Positions 1 through 6,616 of a stretch of 11,768 nucleotides of DNA are shown here, in pieces. Every line of letters starts with the position of its first letter. Position 1 is the first letter of the stretch. A model generated the notes under the pieces. The model made no database searches, was not told where the DNA came from, and saw only the letters and a program-made list of their open reading frames with translations. The position numbers were made by a program, and so were the translations under genes. This DNA is from Paracoccaceae bacterium (lineage in GTDB: Bacteria > Pseudomonadota > Alphaproteobacteria > Rhodobacterales > Rhodobacteraceae): contig JAESRD010000174.1 in the NCBI GenBank assembly GCA_016764835.1, forward strand, positions 1 to 11,768, read 5' to 3'.

Positions 1-404
1 CTGCCGGGATGTGACAGTTATGATCGACAATGTTTTCATCCCCGAAAAGGAAGAAGGAATTGTCAGGTAATCTGAGGCATCCAATTTGCCGTCGATATCC
101 CATGCTTCGAGGATCAGATTGTCGGCGTCTTGGCTATAATCACAAATATCGACAGAAACGTCTGTGATAACTGTTGCCGTGAAATCGGCACGAAATAGCG
201 CGGTGGTGCCAGTGTCGCCAAATATCCCCGTTTGGGCGCCGTCGTTGTAACGACGTTTGCGCCATTTTGCGTTATTGCCACCCCACTGAGGCCAACCCCG
301 GTAATGACAGTGCTACTCGCTTAGGTTTTGAAGCCGATTGTCGTTGCCCGCACTGCGACGGTTGGTCGGGCCAAAAAGCCCCCTGCGATTATTGATTTGT
401 ACAT
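1..404 (-). pseudogene. Decayed gene for a secreted beta-rich protein (5' part, runs off the left edge)
   Basis: Read on the minus strand from an ATG at 404-402, the frame begins with a signal-peptide-like stretch (MYKSIIAGGFLARPTVAV, then ATTIGFKT) and hits TAA at 323-321. The same frame continues after the stop with protein-like sequence (STVITGVGLSGVAITQNGAN). At about 235-255 the plausible coding frame shifts: the neighbouring frame gives NDGAQTGIFGDTGTTALFRA, followed by DVSVDICDYSQDADNLILEAWDIDG in effect, and stays open to position 1. Both halves are rich in G, T, V and D, as in extracellular beta proteins. Two arginines break what would be the hydrophobic core of the signal peptide. 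The style resembles N-terminal regions of PEP-CTERM/VPLPA-CTERM exported proteins; that resemblance is from memory and the sorting domain would lie outside the window. No convincing ribosome binding site precedes the ATG. An internal stop plus a frameshift suggests a dead gene; sequencing error or chance open frames are alternatives. Confidence 0.45.
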
Positions 405-672
405 AAGAAAATTCGGCAAATAGATAGGTCCAAACTGCTACCAAAAATTGATGTGCTTCCAATTGAGAGTAAAATAATGACGCTAATTTGGTGCATTTTG
501 GGAAACAGTCTATTTCCTATAATGATACAATAGATTGATAGTGTTGACAGATATTAGCAAATGGCTTGTTTCTAACGTTCAATCAGCGTGATGTAGGGCC
601 GCCGTTTCATGCCTCAAAAATCGTCGCGCGCCAGTGATTTACCTTTGGCTTGGAAGCTGTCAGGCTGAGGCA
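405..672. other. AT-rich intergenic region, no supported gene
   Basis: This stretch between the decayed minus-strand gene and the plus-strand acyltransferase is visibly richer in A and T than the coding DNA around it. It holds only chance-length frames, for example an 18-codon ATG frame at 477-533. A TTGACA hexamer at 544-549 matches a sigma-70 -35 box, but at 16-18 bp downstream there is only a poor -10 (TTGTTT/TGTTTC), so I do not call a promoter. The promoter of the acyltransferase gene probably lies here. Confidence 0.5.
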
Positions 673-2073
673 ATGACAAAATTGGTCTCCATTCCGCTGT
701 GGTTGCTTATACTGGTTCTGCTGTTTGCGGCGGTCACATTTGCCTCGCATTTTCTCTTTCCATCAGTGCGTTGGTTCTTTAGGCGCCGCGCTGAGCGGCT
801 GGTCGCGCAGATGAACAAGCGGCTGACCCGGCCGATTGAGCCGTTCAAACTGGCCAAACGTTTCGATATGGTCCAGCGGTTGGTCTATGACCCGGCGGTG
901 AGTGCGGCCATTCACGACCATGCGCAGCGGCACGGTATCCCTGAAAACGTGGCTTTTGAGCAGGCGCGGGCTTATGCGCGCGAAATCGTGCCCGGTTTTT
1001 CGGCGACAGCCTATTATTCTGTCGGCATGCGCTTTGCCCGCTGGATGTCGCGCTCGCTTTACCGGGTAAAGGTTGATGAGTTGGACAAGAACCGGCTTGA
1101 TGAAATTTCTGGCGATGCGGCCGTGATCTTCGTCATCAACCACCGCTCGAACATGGATTATGTGTTGATCACGTGGCTGGTCTCTAACGCCACCGCTCTG
1201 TCATATGCTGTGGGCGAATGGGCGCGGGTCTGGCCGCTTGCGCCGATTATTCGCTCGATGGGCGCCTATTTTATTCGGCGCAAAGACCGCAGCCAGCTCT
1301 ACCGGCGGGTGCTGGCGCGCTATGTTCAACTGGCCATGGAAGGCGGGGCGACCCAAGCGATCTTCCCCGAAGGCGGCCTAAGTCTTGACGGCGCGCCCTG
1401 TCCGCCCAAGCTTGGCCTGCTCAACTATATTGTCACTGGTTACGTACCCGGCGGCGGCGATGTTGTGTTCATTCCGGTCGGTATGAACTACGATCAAGTG
1501 CTGGAAGACCGCTACCTGATCAACGCCGACCAAGCCGGGAACAGGCGGTTTCGGCCGCAATATGGGCCGGCGACCATGTCGTTTCTGGCGCATATTAGAG
1601 ACCGTGTTTTGCGGCGGTTTAAACGTTTTGGAACCTTTTCAGCTTCGTTTGCAGCCCCACTTTCGCTCGACGAGTTTATCAAAAACCGTGGCGGTGGCGT
1701 TGATGACAAGCTCACCGAAGACTTGGCCCTAGAGTTGATGGCCCGCATGGGCGCAGTGATCCCGATCATGCCCGTGCCGCTTGTGGCGAAGATTTTGCTC
1801 AAGGGGCAAGGGCTGGATGAGGCGACAATTACCGCCGAGGCCGCGGCGCTTTTGGCGCTGTTTGAGGGCGGTACCGTGCCAATTCCAGACAGTAATGCCG
1901 CTGAGATTTGCGCCGATGCGCTTGACCAACTTTCCCGGCGTAAACTGATAAAGAAACAGGGGCAGCTGTGGCTGGTTGTGGCTGAGGAAGTGCCTGTGCT
2001 TCGCTTCTATGCGAACTCCATCGCCCATCACTTTGTCGATCTGTTACCCATTGCTGATCAGTCGGACGAGTAA
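673..2073 (+). CDS. PlsB-like glycerolipid acyltransferase (PlsC/LPLAT superfamily)
   Basis: Membrane-associated acyltransferase of glycerophospholipid synthesis, transferring an acyl group to glycerol-3-phosphate or its monoacyl form. From the ATG at 673 the protein has 466 residues: a hydrophobic anchor at about residues 5-28, then the acyltransferase blocks. Motif I is NHRSNMD (H157, D162, the HX4D catalytic pair), motif II GAYFIRR (197-203), motif III FPEGG (231-235), and motif IV IPVGMNYDQVLED (about 267-279). The late LRFYANSIAHHF (about 443-454) is typical of the PlsB/DHAPAT branch rather than of small PlsC enzymes. PlsB of E. coli is about 800 residues, so this is a short form; databases would probably call it 1-acyl-sn-glycerol-3-phosphate acyltransferase. 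Motif III reads EGGLS where EGTRS or EGGRS is usual, so the arginine is missing. A GTG at 634 in the same frame would add 13 residues, but it lacks a ribosome binding site and places polar residues before the anchor; the ATG has only GAGG very close upstream. Confidence 0.88.
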   Translation: MTKLVSIPLWLLILVLLFAAVTFASHFLFPSVRWFFRRRAERLVAQMNKRLTRPIEPFKLAKRFDMVQRLVYDPAVSAAIHDHAQRHGIPENVAFEQARAYAREIVPGFSATAYYSVGMRFARWMSRSLYRVKVDELDKNRLDEISGDAAVIFVINHRSNMDYVLITWLVSNATALSYAVGEWARVWPLAPIIRSMGAYFIRRKDRSQLYRRVLARYVQLAMEGGATQAIFPEGGLSLDGAPCPPKLGLLNYIVTGYVPGGGDVVFIPVGMNYDQVLEDRYLINADQAGNRRFRPQYGPATMSFLAHIRDRVLRRFKRFGTFSASFAAPLSLDEFIKNRGGGVDDKLTEDLALELMARMGAVIPIMPVPLVAKILLKGQGLDEATITAEAAALLALFEGGTVPIPDSNAAEICADALDQLSRRKLIKKQGQLWLVVAEEVPVLRFYANSIAHHFVDLLPIADQSDE

Positions 2074-2178
2074 TAAAATTACAAAATAACATCCTTTCGG
2101 GTTGCAATATTTCTCCCAGACCTCTAATTCCTGACTTGCACATCGATTCTGCGGTGCAGCAAAAAGGATGGCTACGAT

Positions 2179-2182
2179 GGAG
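2179..2182 (+). promoter_or_regulatory. Shine-Dalgarno GGAG that favours the third ATG of ccr
   Basis: GGAG sits 6 nt before the ATG at 2189. In-frame ATGs also occur at 2168 (with AAAAAGG directly against it, too close to act) and at 2177 (with AAGGA at 2164-2168, 8 nt away, which could also work). The start at 2189 gives an N-terminus MALD, as I recall for other rhodobacterial Ccr proteins. Confidence 0.5.
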
Positions 2183-2188
2183 AGTAAC

Positions 2189-3475
2189 ATGGCCCTTGAT
2201 CACAATCAGACCCCCGCCGAGCCAGTTGTAAAAACCGTCTATCAGCCCGGTGAGTTTCCGCCGCTCGGCCATGTGCCAGAGCAAATGTATGCGTGGACGA
2301 TACGGCGTGAGCGGCACGGCGAGCCTGACAAGGCGTTTAAGGTTGAGCTGGTTGACGTGCCACGCCCTGATAGCCACGAAGTGCTGGTCATGGTGATGGC
2401 AGCGGGCGTTAATTATAACGGCGTTTGGGCTGGGCTTGGCACACCGATTAGCCCGTTTGATGTGCACGGGGCTGACTATCACATTGCCGGCTCCGACGCG
2501 TCAGGCATCGTTTGGGCCGTGGGCGATAAGGTAAAACGCTGGAAAGTCGGCGACGAGGTTGTCATCCATTGCAACCAAGATGATGGCGATGATGAAGAGT
2601 GCAATGGCGGCGATCCGATGTTTTCGCCCAGCCAGCGGATATGGGGCTACGAGACGCCGGACGGCTCGTTTGCGCAGTTTACTTGTGTGCAATCACAGCA
2701 GCTTATGCGCCGCCCCGCCCATCTGACATGGGAAGAAAGTGCCTGCTATACGCTGACACTTGCCACCGCTTACCGGATGCTATTTGGCCATAGGCCACAT
2801 GTGCTTAAGCCGGGTGATAATGTTCTGGTTTGGGGCGCATCTGGCGGGCTTGGCTCTTATGCGATCCAGCTGATCAATGTGGCCGGGGCCAATGCGATCG
2901 GTGTGATCTCGGATGAGAGCAAGCGTGATTTTGTCATGAGCCTTGGGGCGAAGGGCGTGATTAACCGCAGCGATTTTGACTGTTGGGGGCAGATGCCCGA
3001 GGTCAATACGCCTGAATATAAGGAATGGTTTGCCCAGACCCGCAAGTTTGGCAAGGCGATCTGGGAGGTCACCGGCAAGGGCAACAATGTTGACATGGTG
3101 TTTGAACATCCTGGCGAGGCGACCTTCCCTGTCTCGGTGTTTGTGGTCAAACGTGGCGGCATGGTTGTCATCTGTGCGGGGACAACCGGCTATAATCTGA
3201 CATTTGATGTGCGCTATTTGTGGATGCATCAGAAGCGGGTGCAGGGCAGCCATTTTGCCAACCTCAAACAGGCGGCAGCGGCGAATAAGCTGATGCTAGA
3301 GCGGCGGCTTGATCCGTGCATGTCTGAAGTTTTCAGCTGGGCTGAAATCCCTGATGCGCATAGCAAGATGCGGCGCAATGAGCATAAGCCGGGCAATATG
3401 GCGGTGCTGGTACAGTCCCCGAAAGTGGGGCTGCGGACTTTTGAAGACGCGGTTGAGGCTAGCATCCAGCCTTAG
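2189..3475 (+). CDS. ccr: Crotonyl-CoA carboxylase/reductase
   Basis: Cytosolic enzyme that reduces and carboxylates crotonyl-CoA with NADPH and CO2 to ethylmalonyl-CoA, the key step of the ethylmalonyl-CoA pathway used to assimilate acetyl-CoA without glyoxylate-shunt isocitrate lyase. The protein has 428 residues from this start, close to the usual 430. It is a medium-chain dehydrogenase/reductase fold: GroES-like N-terminal half with AAGVNYNGVWAGLG (about 71-84), the Ccr-specific insert VVIHCNQDDGDDEECNGGDP (about 124-143), the nucleotide-binding loop VWGASGGLGS (about 214-223), and VFEHPGEATFPVS and QGSHFANLKQ near the C-terminus. The histidine of GSHFAN probably corresponds to the CO2-pocket histidine known from actinobacterial Ccr (inference). 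It follows the acyltransferase by 115 nt, with a weak promoter-like TTGCAA-17-TAATTC at 2102-2130. Ethylmalonyl-CoA mutase, often a neighbour, is not next to it here. Its stop overlaps the stop of the convergent helicase gene. Confidence 0.97.
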   Translation: MALDHNQTPAEPVVKTVYQPGEFPPLGHVPEQMYAWTIRRERHGEPDKAFKVELVDVPRPDSHEVLVMVMAAGVNYNGVWAGLGTPISPFDVHGADYHIAGSDASGIVWAVGDKVKRWKVGDEVVIHCNQDDGDDEECNGGDPMFSPSQRIWGYETPDGSFAQFTCVQSQQLMRRPAHLTWEESACYTLTLATAYRMLFGHRPHVLKPGDNVLVWGASGGLGSYAIQLINVAGANAIGVISDESKRDFVMSLGAKGVINRSDFDCWGQMPEVNTPEYKEWFAQTRKFGKAIWEVTGKGNNVDMVFEHPGEATFPVSVFVVKRGGMVVICAGTTGYNLTFDVRYLWMHQKRVQGSHFANLKQAAAANKLMLERRLDPCMSEVFSWAEIPDAHSKMRRNEHKPGNMAVLVQSPKVGLRTFEDAVEASIQP

Positions 3476-4998
3476 TTCTCGCCGCTGCTGAGCGTTAGCG
3501 GGGCCGGGCCGGTGTCGAGGTCTGAGGTGATCAGTGGGCCAGAGGGGCGAGCAAGGGCAGCGCGGGTCACCCAGCGTAGCTCGTGCTCGGCGCGGGTTAT
3601 CGCGACATAAGCCAGCCGTTTCCACAGCGGCTGGCCCGCCTCGATCCGGCCTATTTTGGCGGCGACATAAATGTCTGGAGCGAAAACCTGCACCGTATGC
3701 CACTGAGACCCTTGGGCTTTATGGATTGTCACCGCAGCACCGTGCAAAAACGCGGCGCCCATTTTGGCGGCAAACGGGATAAATGGCTCGGCGTCACCCT
3801 CTTGCTCAATTTTGATTATGCTGGCCGCGCTGACCTGCGGCTCAAGCGCACCAAAAACATGCAGCCGCGAGAAGCCCGGCTTGCGGCCTGGCCCAAGGTA
3901 GACAACCTGCGCGCCTTTAATCAGCCCGCGGGCTTCAAGGTCTAGCCGCCGTTTGCGGTGTTTTAGCGGCAGCTCAATCCCGTCGCAAATCAGCGGTTCG
4001 CCCTCAACCAGCTCATCATCTGGTGCGCCATAAGCGGCACGAAACGCGTGGATCATGCGAATCCGGGTGGCATTGCGCCAAACCAGCGCTGGCGAGCGGG
4101 CCATCAGATCAGACTCGACCCGGTGGGCCAGCACAACACGGTGGTCGCGGTCGGCGGCCTCGCGGATCATCTGTTCAAAATCATCAAAACTCAGCGCCGG
4201 GTCGGCCAGAGCATGGGCCAGATCAAGGATCGGATTATCGGCCTCTTGGCGGTGCACCCGCGACAGGGTCATTTTGCTGGCGTCAGGCAGGGTTTCAAAA
4301 ACCATACCACCCGATGATTGCACCGGTGGCAGCTGGGCCGGGTCACCAAACAGCAGCAGCGTCGGGAATATCTCTTTGAGGTCTTCGAACTGGCGGGCAT
4401 CGAGCATTGAACTTTCATCGACAAAGCCAATATCGAGCGGGTCGTCGCGCCGTTTCCAACCAGTGATAAAGTCAGAGCCACGCAGCCCGGCAGCGGCTAA
4501 AGCTGCCGGGATGGAGGCGTGATTTTGATACGAGTTCCACGCCCGTTCAAGCGCGGTTTCGGTCAGGCCTTCGACTGTCGGTTGCTCGCCGCCCGCAGAA
4601 AGCCACTCGGCTATCTTTTCATATTCGGGGTCATAAACCGGCGTGTAGATGATCCGGTGAATGGTGGTCGCTGGCACGCCATGCGCGCGCAAAACACTTG
4701 CGGCTTTATTGGTCGGCGCAAGAATGGCCAGCGTGCGGCGGCCCTTCTTGCGCTTGCCCTCATAATCGCCCGAGATGATATCCACCCCGGCCTCTTTGAG
4801 CGCCTTGGTCATCTGCGCCAGCAACATGGTTTTGCCAGAGCCTGCCTTGCCAAGTATCGCCATGACGCTGCTGGTGCCCGAATCGGGCGGGGTTAGCAGC
4901 GCGTCGCTCAGGTTTACCCCGGCTTGGGCCAGCATATGGGTGACACGGTCCCAAGCCTCGGCCTGATCGTCAGAAAGGGTAGGGACCTGTGCATTCAT
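3472..4998 (-). CDS. RecD2/Dda-like superfamily 1 ATP-dependent DNA helicase
   Basis: A 508-residue DNA-dependent ATPase/helicase, probably acting in DNA repair or recombination. Visible motifs in order are Walker A GKAGSGKT (50-57), motif Ia LAPTNKAA (about 93-100), Walker B as IGFVDESSMLD (190-200), motif III GDPAQLPPV (218-226), motif IV-like SRVHRQ (246-251), motif V TIHKAQGSQW (424-433) and motif VI AYVAITRAEHEL (463-474). This set, with the UvrD-like C-terminal HKAQG/ITRA pair, is that of small RecD2 and phage T4 Dda type helicases. It lacks the long N-terminal extension of full RecD2, and I see no RecB/RecC partner. The ATG is preceded by GGGAG only 2 nt away. The gene lies 72 nt downstream of luxI in the same direction and could be co-transcribed, though a job in quorum sensing is not implied. 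Its TAA overlaps the ccr stop. Confidence 0.9.
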   Translation of the reverse strand: MNAQVPTLSDDQAEAWDRVTHMLAQAGVNLSDALLTPPDSGTSSVMAILGKAGSGKTMLLAQMTKALKEAGVDIISGDYEGKRKKGRRTLAILAPTNKAASVLRAHGVPATTIHRIIYTPVYDPEYEKIAEWLSAGGEQPTVEGLTETALERAWNSYQNHASIPAALAAAGLRGSDFITGWKRRDDPLDIGFVDESSMLDARQFEDLKEIFPTLLLFGDPAQLPPVQSSGGMVFETLPDASKMTLSRVHRQEADNPILDLAHALADPALSFDDFEQMIREAADRDHRVVLAHRVESDLMARSPALVWRNATRIRMIHAFRAAYGAPDDELVEGEPLICDGIELPLKHRKRRLDLEARGLIKGAQVVYLGPGRKPGFSRLHVFGALEPQVSAASIIKIEQEGDAEPFIPFAAKMGAAFLHGAAVTIHKAQGSQWHTVQVFAPDIYVAAKIGRIEAGQPLWKRLAYVAITRAEHELRWVTRAALARPSGPLITSDLDTGPAPLTLSSGEN

Positions 4999-5028
4999 AG
5001 CTCCCGTTTAGCCGGGCAATGCGCCGGG

Positions 5029-5078
5029 GGCCAGTCTTTACGCAGGTCAGTCTTTTACGGAATCCAGCCTTTAGCCGG
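5029..5078 (-). repeat. Three degenerate 16-17 bp direct repeats between luxI and the helicase gene
   Basis: On the plus strand the copies are CCAGTCTTTACGCAGG from 5031, TCAGTCTTTTACGGAA from 5047 and CCAGCCTTTAGCCGG from 5064, with a common core of YCAGYCTTT(T)A. The first two are nearly identical (GGCCAGTCTTTAC at 5029-5041, GGTCAGTCTTTTAC at 5045-5058). The third overlaps the last codons and stop of luxI. They fill much of the short luxI-helicase spacer. They are not palindromic and I do not see a strong terminator there. Confidence 0.5.
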
Positions 5079-5703
5079 TCAACTTAAGCTGATTATCGGC
5101 ACCAAAGCTGCGGTTGATCCAGTGGTTCGACAGCTCAGATGACAGGCCCGCCTTGCGCAAAAGCCGGTCGCGGCCACTGGCGTCATATTCCCATAGGCCA
5201 ACGGAGATCTTGTCGCGGCCAAGCCCACGGCTGCCAAGTACGGCGGGCGAGGCGCCGATAAGCCGGTAAACCCGGATCATGCGGGCATCAAACACGCCAA
5301 CAAAGTGGCTGATTGAATAGGCGCGCATCAGCTCGCTGCCGCCCAGCATCAGCCCAGCAGCAACCCGGCCATCGGCACCGGGGGCCAGGCAAAAGCGGGT
5401 ACATTCCCAGATCAGCGGGCTTTGAAACGCCACGCCATCGGTCAGGTCAAGAAAGTGATCATTGACCATGGTTCTGCCGGTTGTTGGCAAGAACCGGGCC
5501 GAGCCGCCATGGCTGCCGTCCTGGCGCTCCCAGATGACATAAAGCGGGTTCTCGGCGTCATATTCATCGCGCTCCCAGCCTTGGTCATCGACCTTTAAGT
5601 CCCAGCCAAGCCGGTCGCAAAACTGATCTTTGCGGTCCTTAAACATGGTGTCCTGAAGAAGCGGAAATTCGTGTAGTTCATTGGCGTGCAAATAACGAAG
5701 CAT
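5071..5703 (-). CDS. luxI: Acyl-homoserine-lactone synthase (LuxI family)
   Basis: Makes an N-acyl-homoserine lactone signal from S-adenosylmethionine and an acyl-ACP (or acyl-CoA) in the cytoplasm. The protein has 210 residues. All ten positions that are near-invariant in LuxI enzymes can be found: R24, F28, W34, E44, D46, D49 (in WERDEYDAENPLY), R70 (GSARFLPTTGRTM), F84, E100 and R103 (WECTRF). The acyl-chain length cannot be read from the sequence. The start chosen is the ATG at 5703, giving MLRYLHANEL as is usual for the family, with AAGGA at 5712-5716, 8 nt upstream. An in-frame ATG at 5754 would add 17 atypical residues and lacks this signal. It lies 124 nt downstream of luxR on the same strand, so the two form the usual R-then-I pair. 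Confidence 0.95.
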   Translation of the reverse strand: MLRYLHANELHEFPLLQDTMFKDRKDQFCDRLGWDLKVDDQGWERDEYDAENPLYVIWERQDGSHGGSARFLPTTGRTMVNDHFLDLTDGVAFQSPLIWECTRFCLAPGADGRVAAGLMLGGSELMRAYSISHFVGVFDARMIRVYRLIGASPAVLGSRGLGRDKISVGLWEYDASGRDRLLRKAGLSSELSNHWINRSFGADNQLKLTG

Positions 5704-5711
5704 ATATGACG

Positions 5712-5716
5712 TCCTT
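5712..5716 (-). promoter_or_regulatory. Shine-Dalgarno AAGGA of luxI
   Basis: AAGGA (minus strand) lies 8 nt upstream of the ATG at 5703 and decides the start in favour of the 210-residue form. Confidence 0.75.
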
Positions 5717-5763
5717 GCTGTTGCGGCGTTCCCTTGGGGTGAACGATAGCGCAAGGATGGTTA

Positions 5764-5783
5764 ACTGGCGGCTAAGCCACCGT
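5764..5783 (-). promoter_or_regulatory. Candidate LuxR operator (lux-box-like imperfect dyad) upstream of luxI
   Basis: In the 124-nt luxR-luxI spacer the minus strand reads ACGGTGGCTTAGCCGCCAGT, an imperfect 20-bp dyad whose inner arms are GGTGGC and GCCGCC around TTA. It lies 60-80 nt upstream of the luxI ATG. A weak -10-like TATCGT follows at 5743-5748, which would put the dyad centre near -38, close to where LuxR-type activators bind. The match to known lux or tra boxes is weak, so this is a suggestion from position and symmetry only. Confidence 0.3.
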
Positions 5784-5815
5784 TATAAAAAGGTAAATAT
5801 ATCTTTAACTTTTGC

Positions 5816-5836
5816 TCAGCGGCCAGTTCAGCGGCC
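5816..5836 (-). repeat. Short direct repeat duplicating the luxR stop region
   Basis: TCAGCGGCC (plus strand) occurs at 5816-5824 and 5828-5836, a 12-nt period. On the minus strand this reads GGC CGC TGA ACT GGC CGC TGA, so the last two luxR codons and the stop are repeated in frame. Confidence 0.6.
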
Positions 5837-6616
5837 GGGGATGGGGCGGGTATTTGGTTCGTTTTCTGCTTTGCCGGGCCAAGTGCCAGCTGCGGCGCGG
5901 GCCGCGCCGCCGGTGACGATCATGCCTTCGCTCAGCGCACGGGCCACGGCATGGGTGGTGTTGATTGCACCAAGCTTAAAGCGGGCACTCTCAATATAGG
6001 CGCGCAAAGTATGCTCTGATATCGACAGCATTTCGGCAACTTGGCCGCGCGAATAGCCCATGGCCAGAAAGGTGAGCGTATCGACTTCGCGTGGCGACAG
6101 CGGCCGGGCCGGTTCGGGTTTGCGCGCGCCTTCAAACTCAATGGCTTTGAGGTTGAAGTAATGGGCAATCAAGATTAGCTCGCGCTGGTGGGTTTGGGTG
6201 AATTCAAGCCACTCTTGGTCGTCGCAACTATGCGTGAGCGTGAAGAGTGCGAATTGTCCCGAAGGCCCACGAATGGGGATAGAGAAACCTTGATTGCCGA
6301 TACCATGCTTTATCGCATCAACCCGAAACGCCCGCGCGGCTTTTGATGACCAGTCGAGACGTTTCCAATCAACCGGGTGAAAGCGCTGAAAGCAGCCCTT
6401 AACCACCGGATCGATGCGTAGATAGTCTTTTTCTACATAATGTCTGACCCAAGCCGGGTCATATGTGCCGCATCCATATTGCTCACCATCTGAAGACACC
6501 CAGTGATAAACGATGTGATCAACGGCGTAGTGGTCCCTCAATTCAATGATGAGAGATTGTACGTCTTCAAGCCCTTTGGCCTCCTCCAGCCGTCCAAGAT
6601 ACGCTTCGAGTTCCAG
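5828..6616 (-). CDS. luxR: LuxR-family acyl-homoserine-lactone-responsive transcription regulator
   Basis: Cytoplasmic regulator expected to bind the lactone made by the neighbouring LuxI and then DNA. With the start proposed here (CTG at 6616) it has 262 residues. The autoinducer-binding domain carries W56, Y60, D69, P70 and W84, each one off the TraR pocket numbering (57, 61, 70, 71, 85), plus G110 in GNQGFSIPI. The LuxR-type helix-turn-helix spans about 173-228 (LSPREVDTLTFLAMGYSRGQ, then VAEMLSISEHTLRAYIESAR). There is no ATG or GTG upstream: the first conventional start is TTG at 6541, which would delete the first 25 residues, including family-like ELEAYLGRLEEAKGLEDVQS. AAGGAG stands 6 nt before the CTG. 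The 5' end overlaps the upstream small ORF by 50 nt, suggesting translational coupling. After the helix-turn-helix comes an unusual tail of about 28 residues rich in A, G and P. Confidence 0.9.
   Translation of the reverse strand: MELEAYLGRLEEAKGLEDVQSLIIELRDHYAVDHIVYHWVSSDGEQYGCGTYDPAWVRHYVEKDYLRIDPVVKGCFQRFHPVDWKRLDWSSKAARAFRVDAIKHGIGNQGFSIPIRGPSGQFALFTLTHSCDDQEWLEFTQTHQRELILIAHYFNLKAIEFEGARKPEPARPLSPREVDTLTFLAMGYSRGQVAEMLSISEHTLRAYIESARFKLGAINTTHAVARALSEGMIVTGGAARAAAGTWPGKAENEPNTRPIPGR

Noticed and set aside
477..533. 18-codon ATG frame in the AT-rich region
   Set aside because: Too short, no good ribosome binding site, and nothing around it supports expression.
544..573. TTGACA as a promoter of the acyltransferase gene
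   Set aside because: Only the -35 half is convincing; no acceptable -10 lies at 16-18 bp.
1829..2482. 217-codon open frame on the minus strand across the acyltransferase-ccr junction
   Set aside because: It lies antisense to two well-supported genes, has a composition rich in R, H and P typical of shadow frames, and shows no domain.
3611..3635. 8-bp perfect inverted repeat GCCAGCCG/CGGCTGGC with 9-nt loop
   Set aside because: It is inside helicase coding sequence near motif VI and no T-run follows on either strand, so it is probably a by-product of codon use.
4055..4522. 155-codon plus-strand frame inside the helicase gene
   Set aside because: Shadow of the helicase coding sequence, with serine/arginine-rich composition and no recognisable domain.
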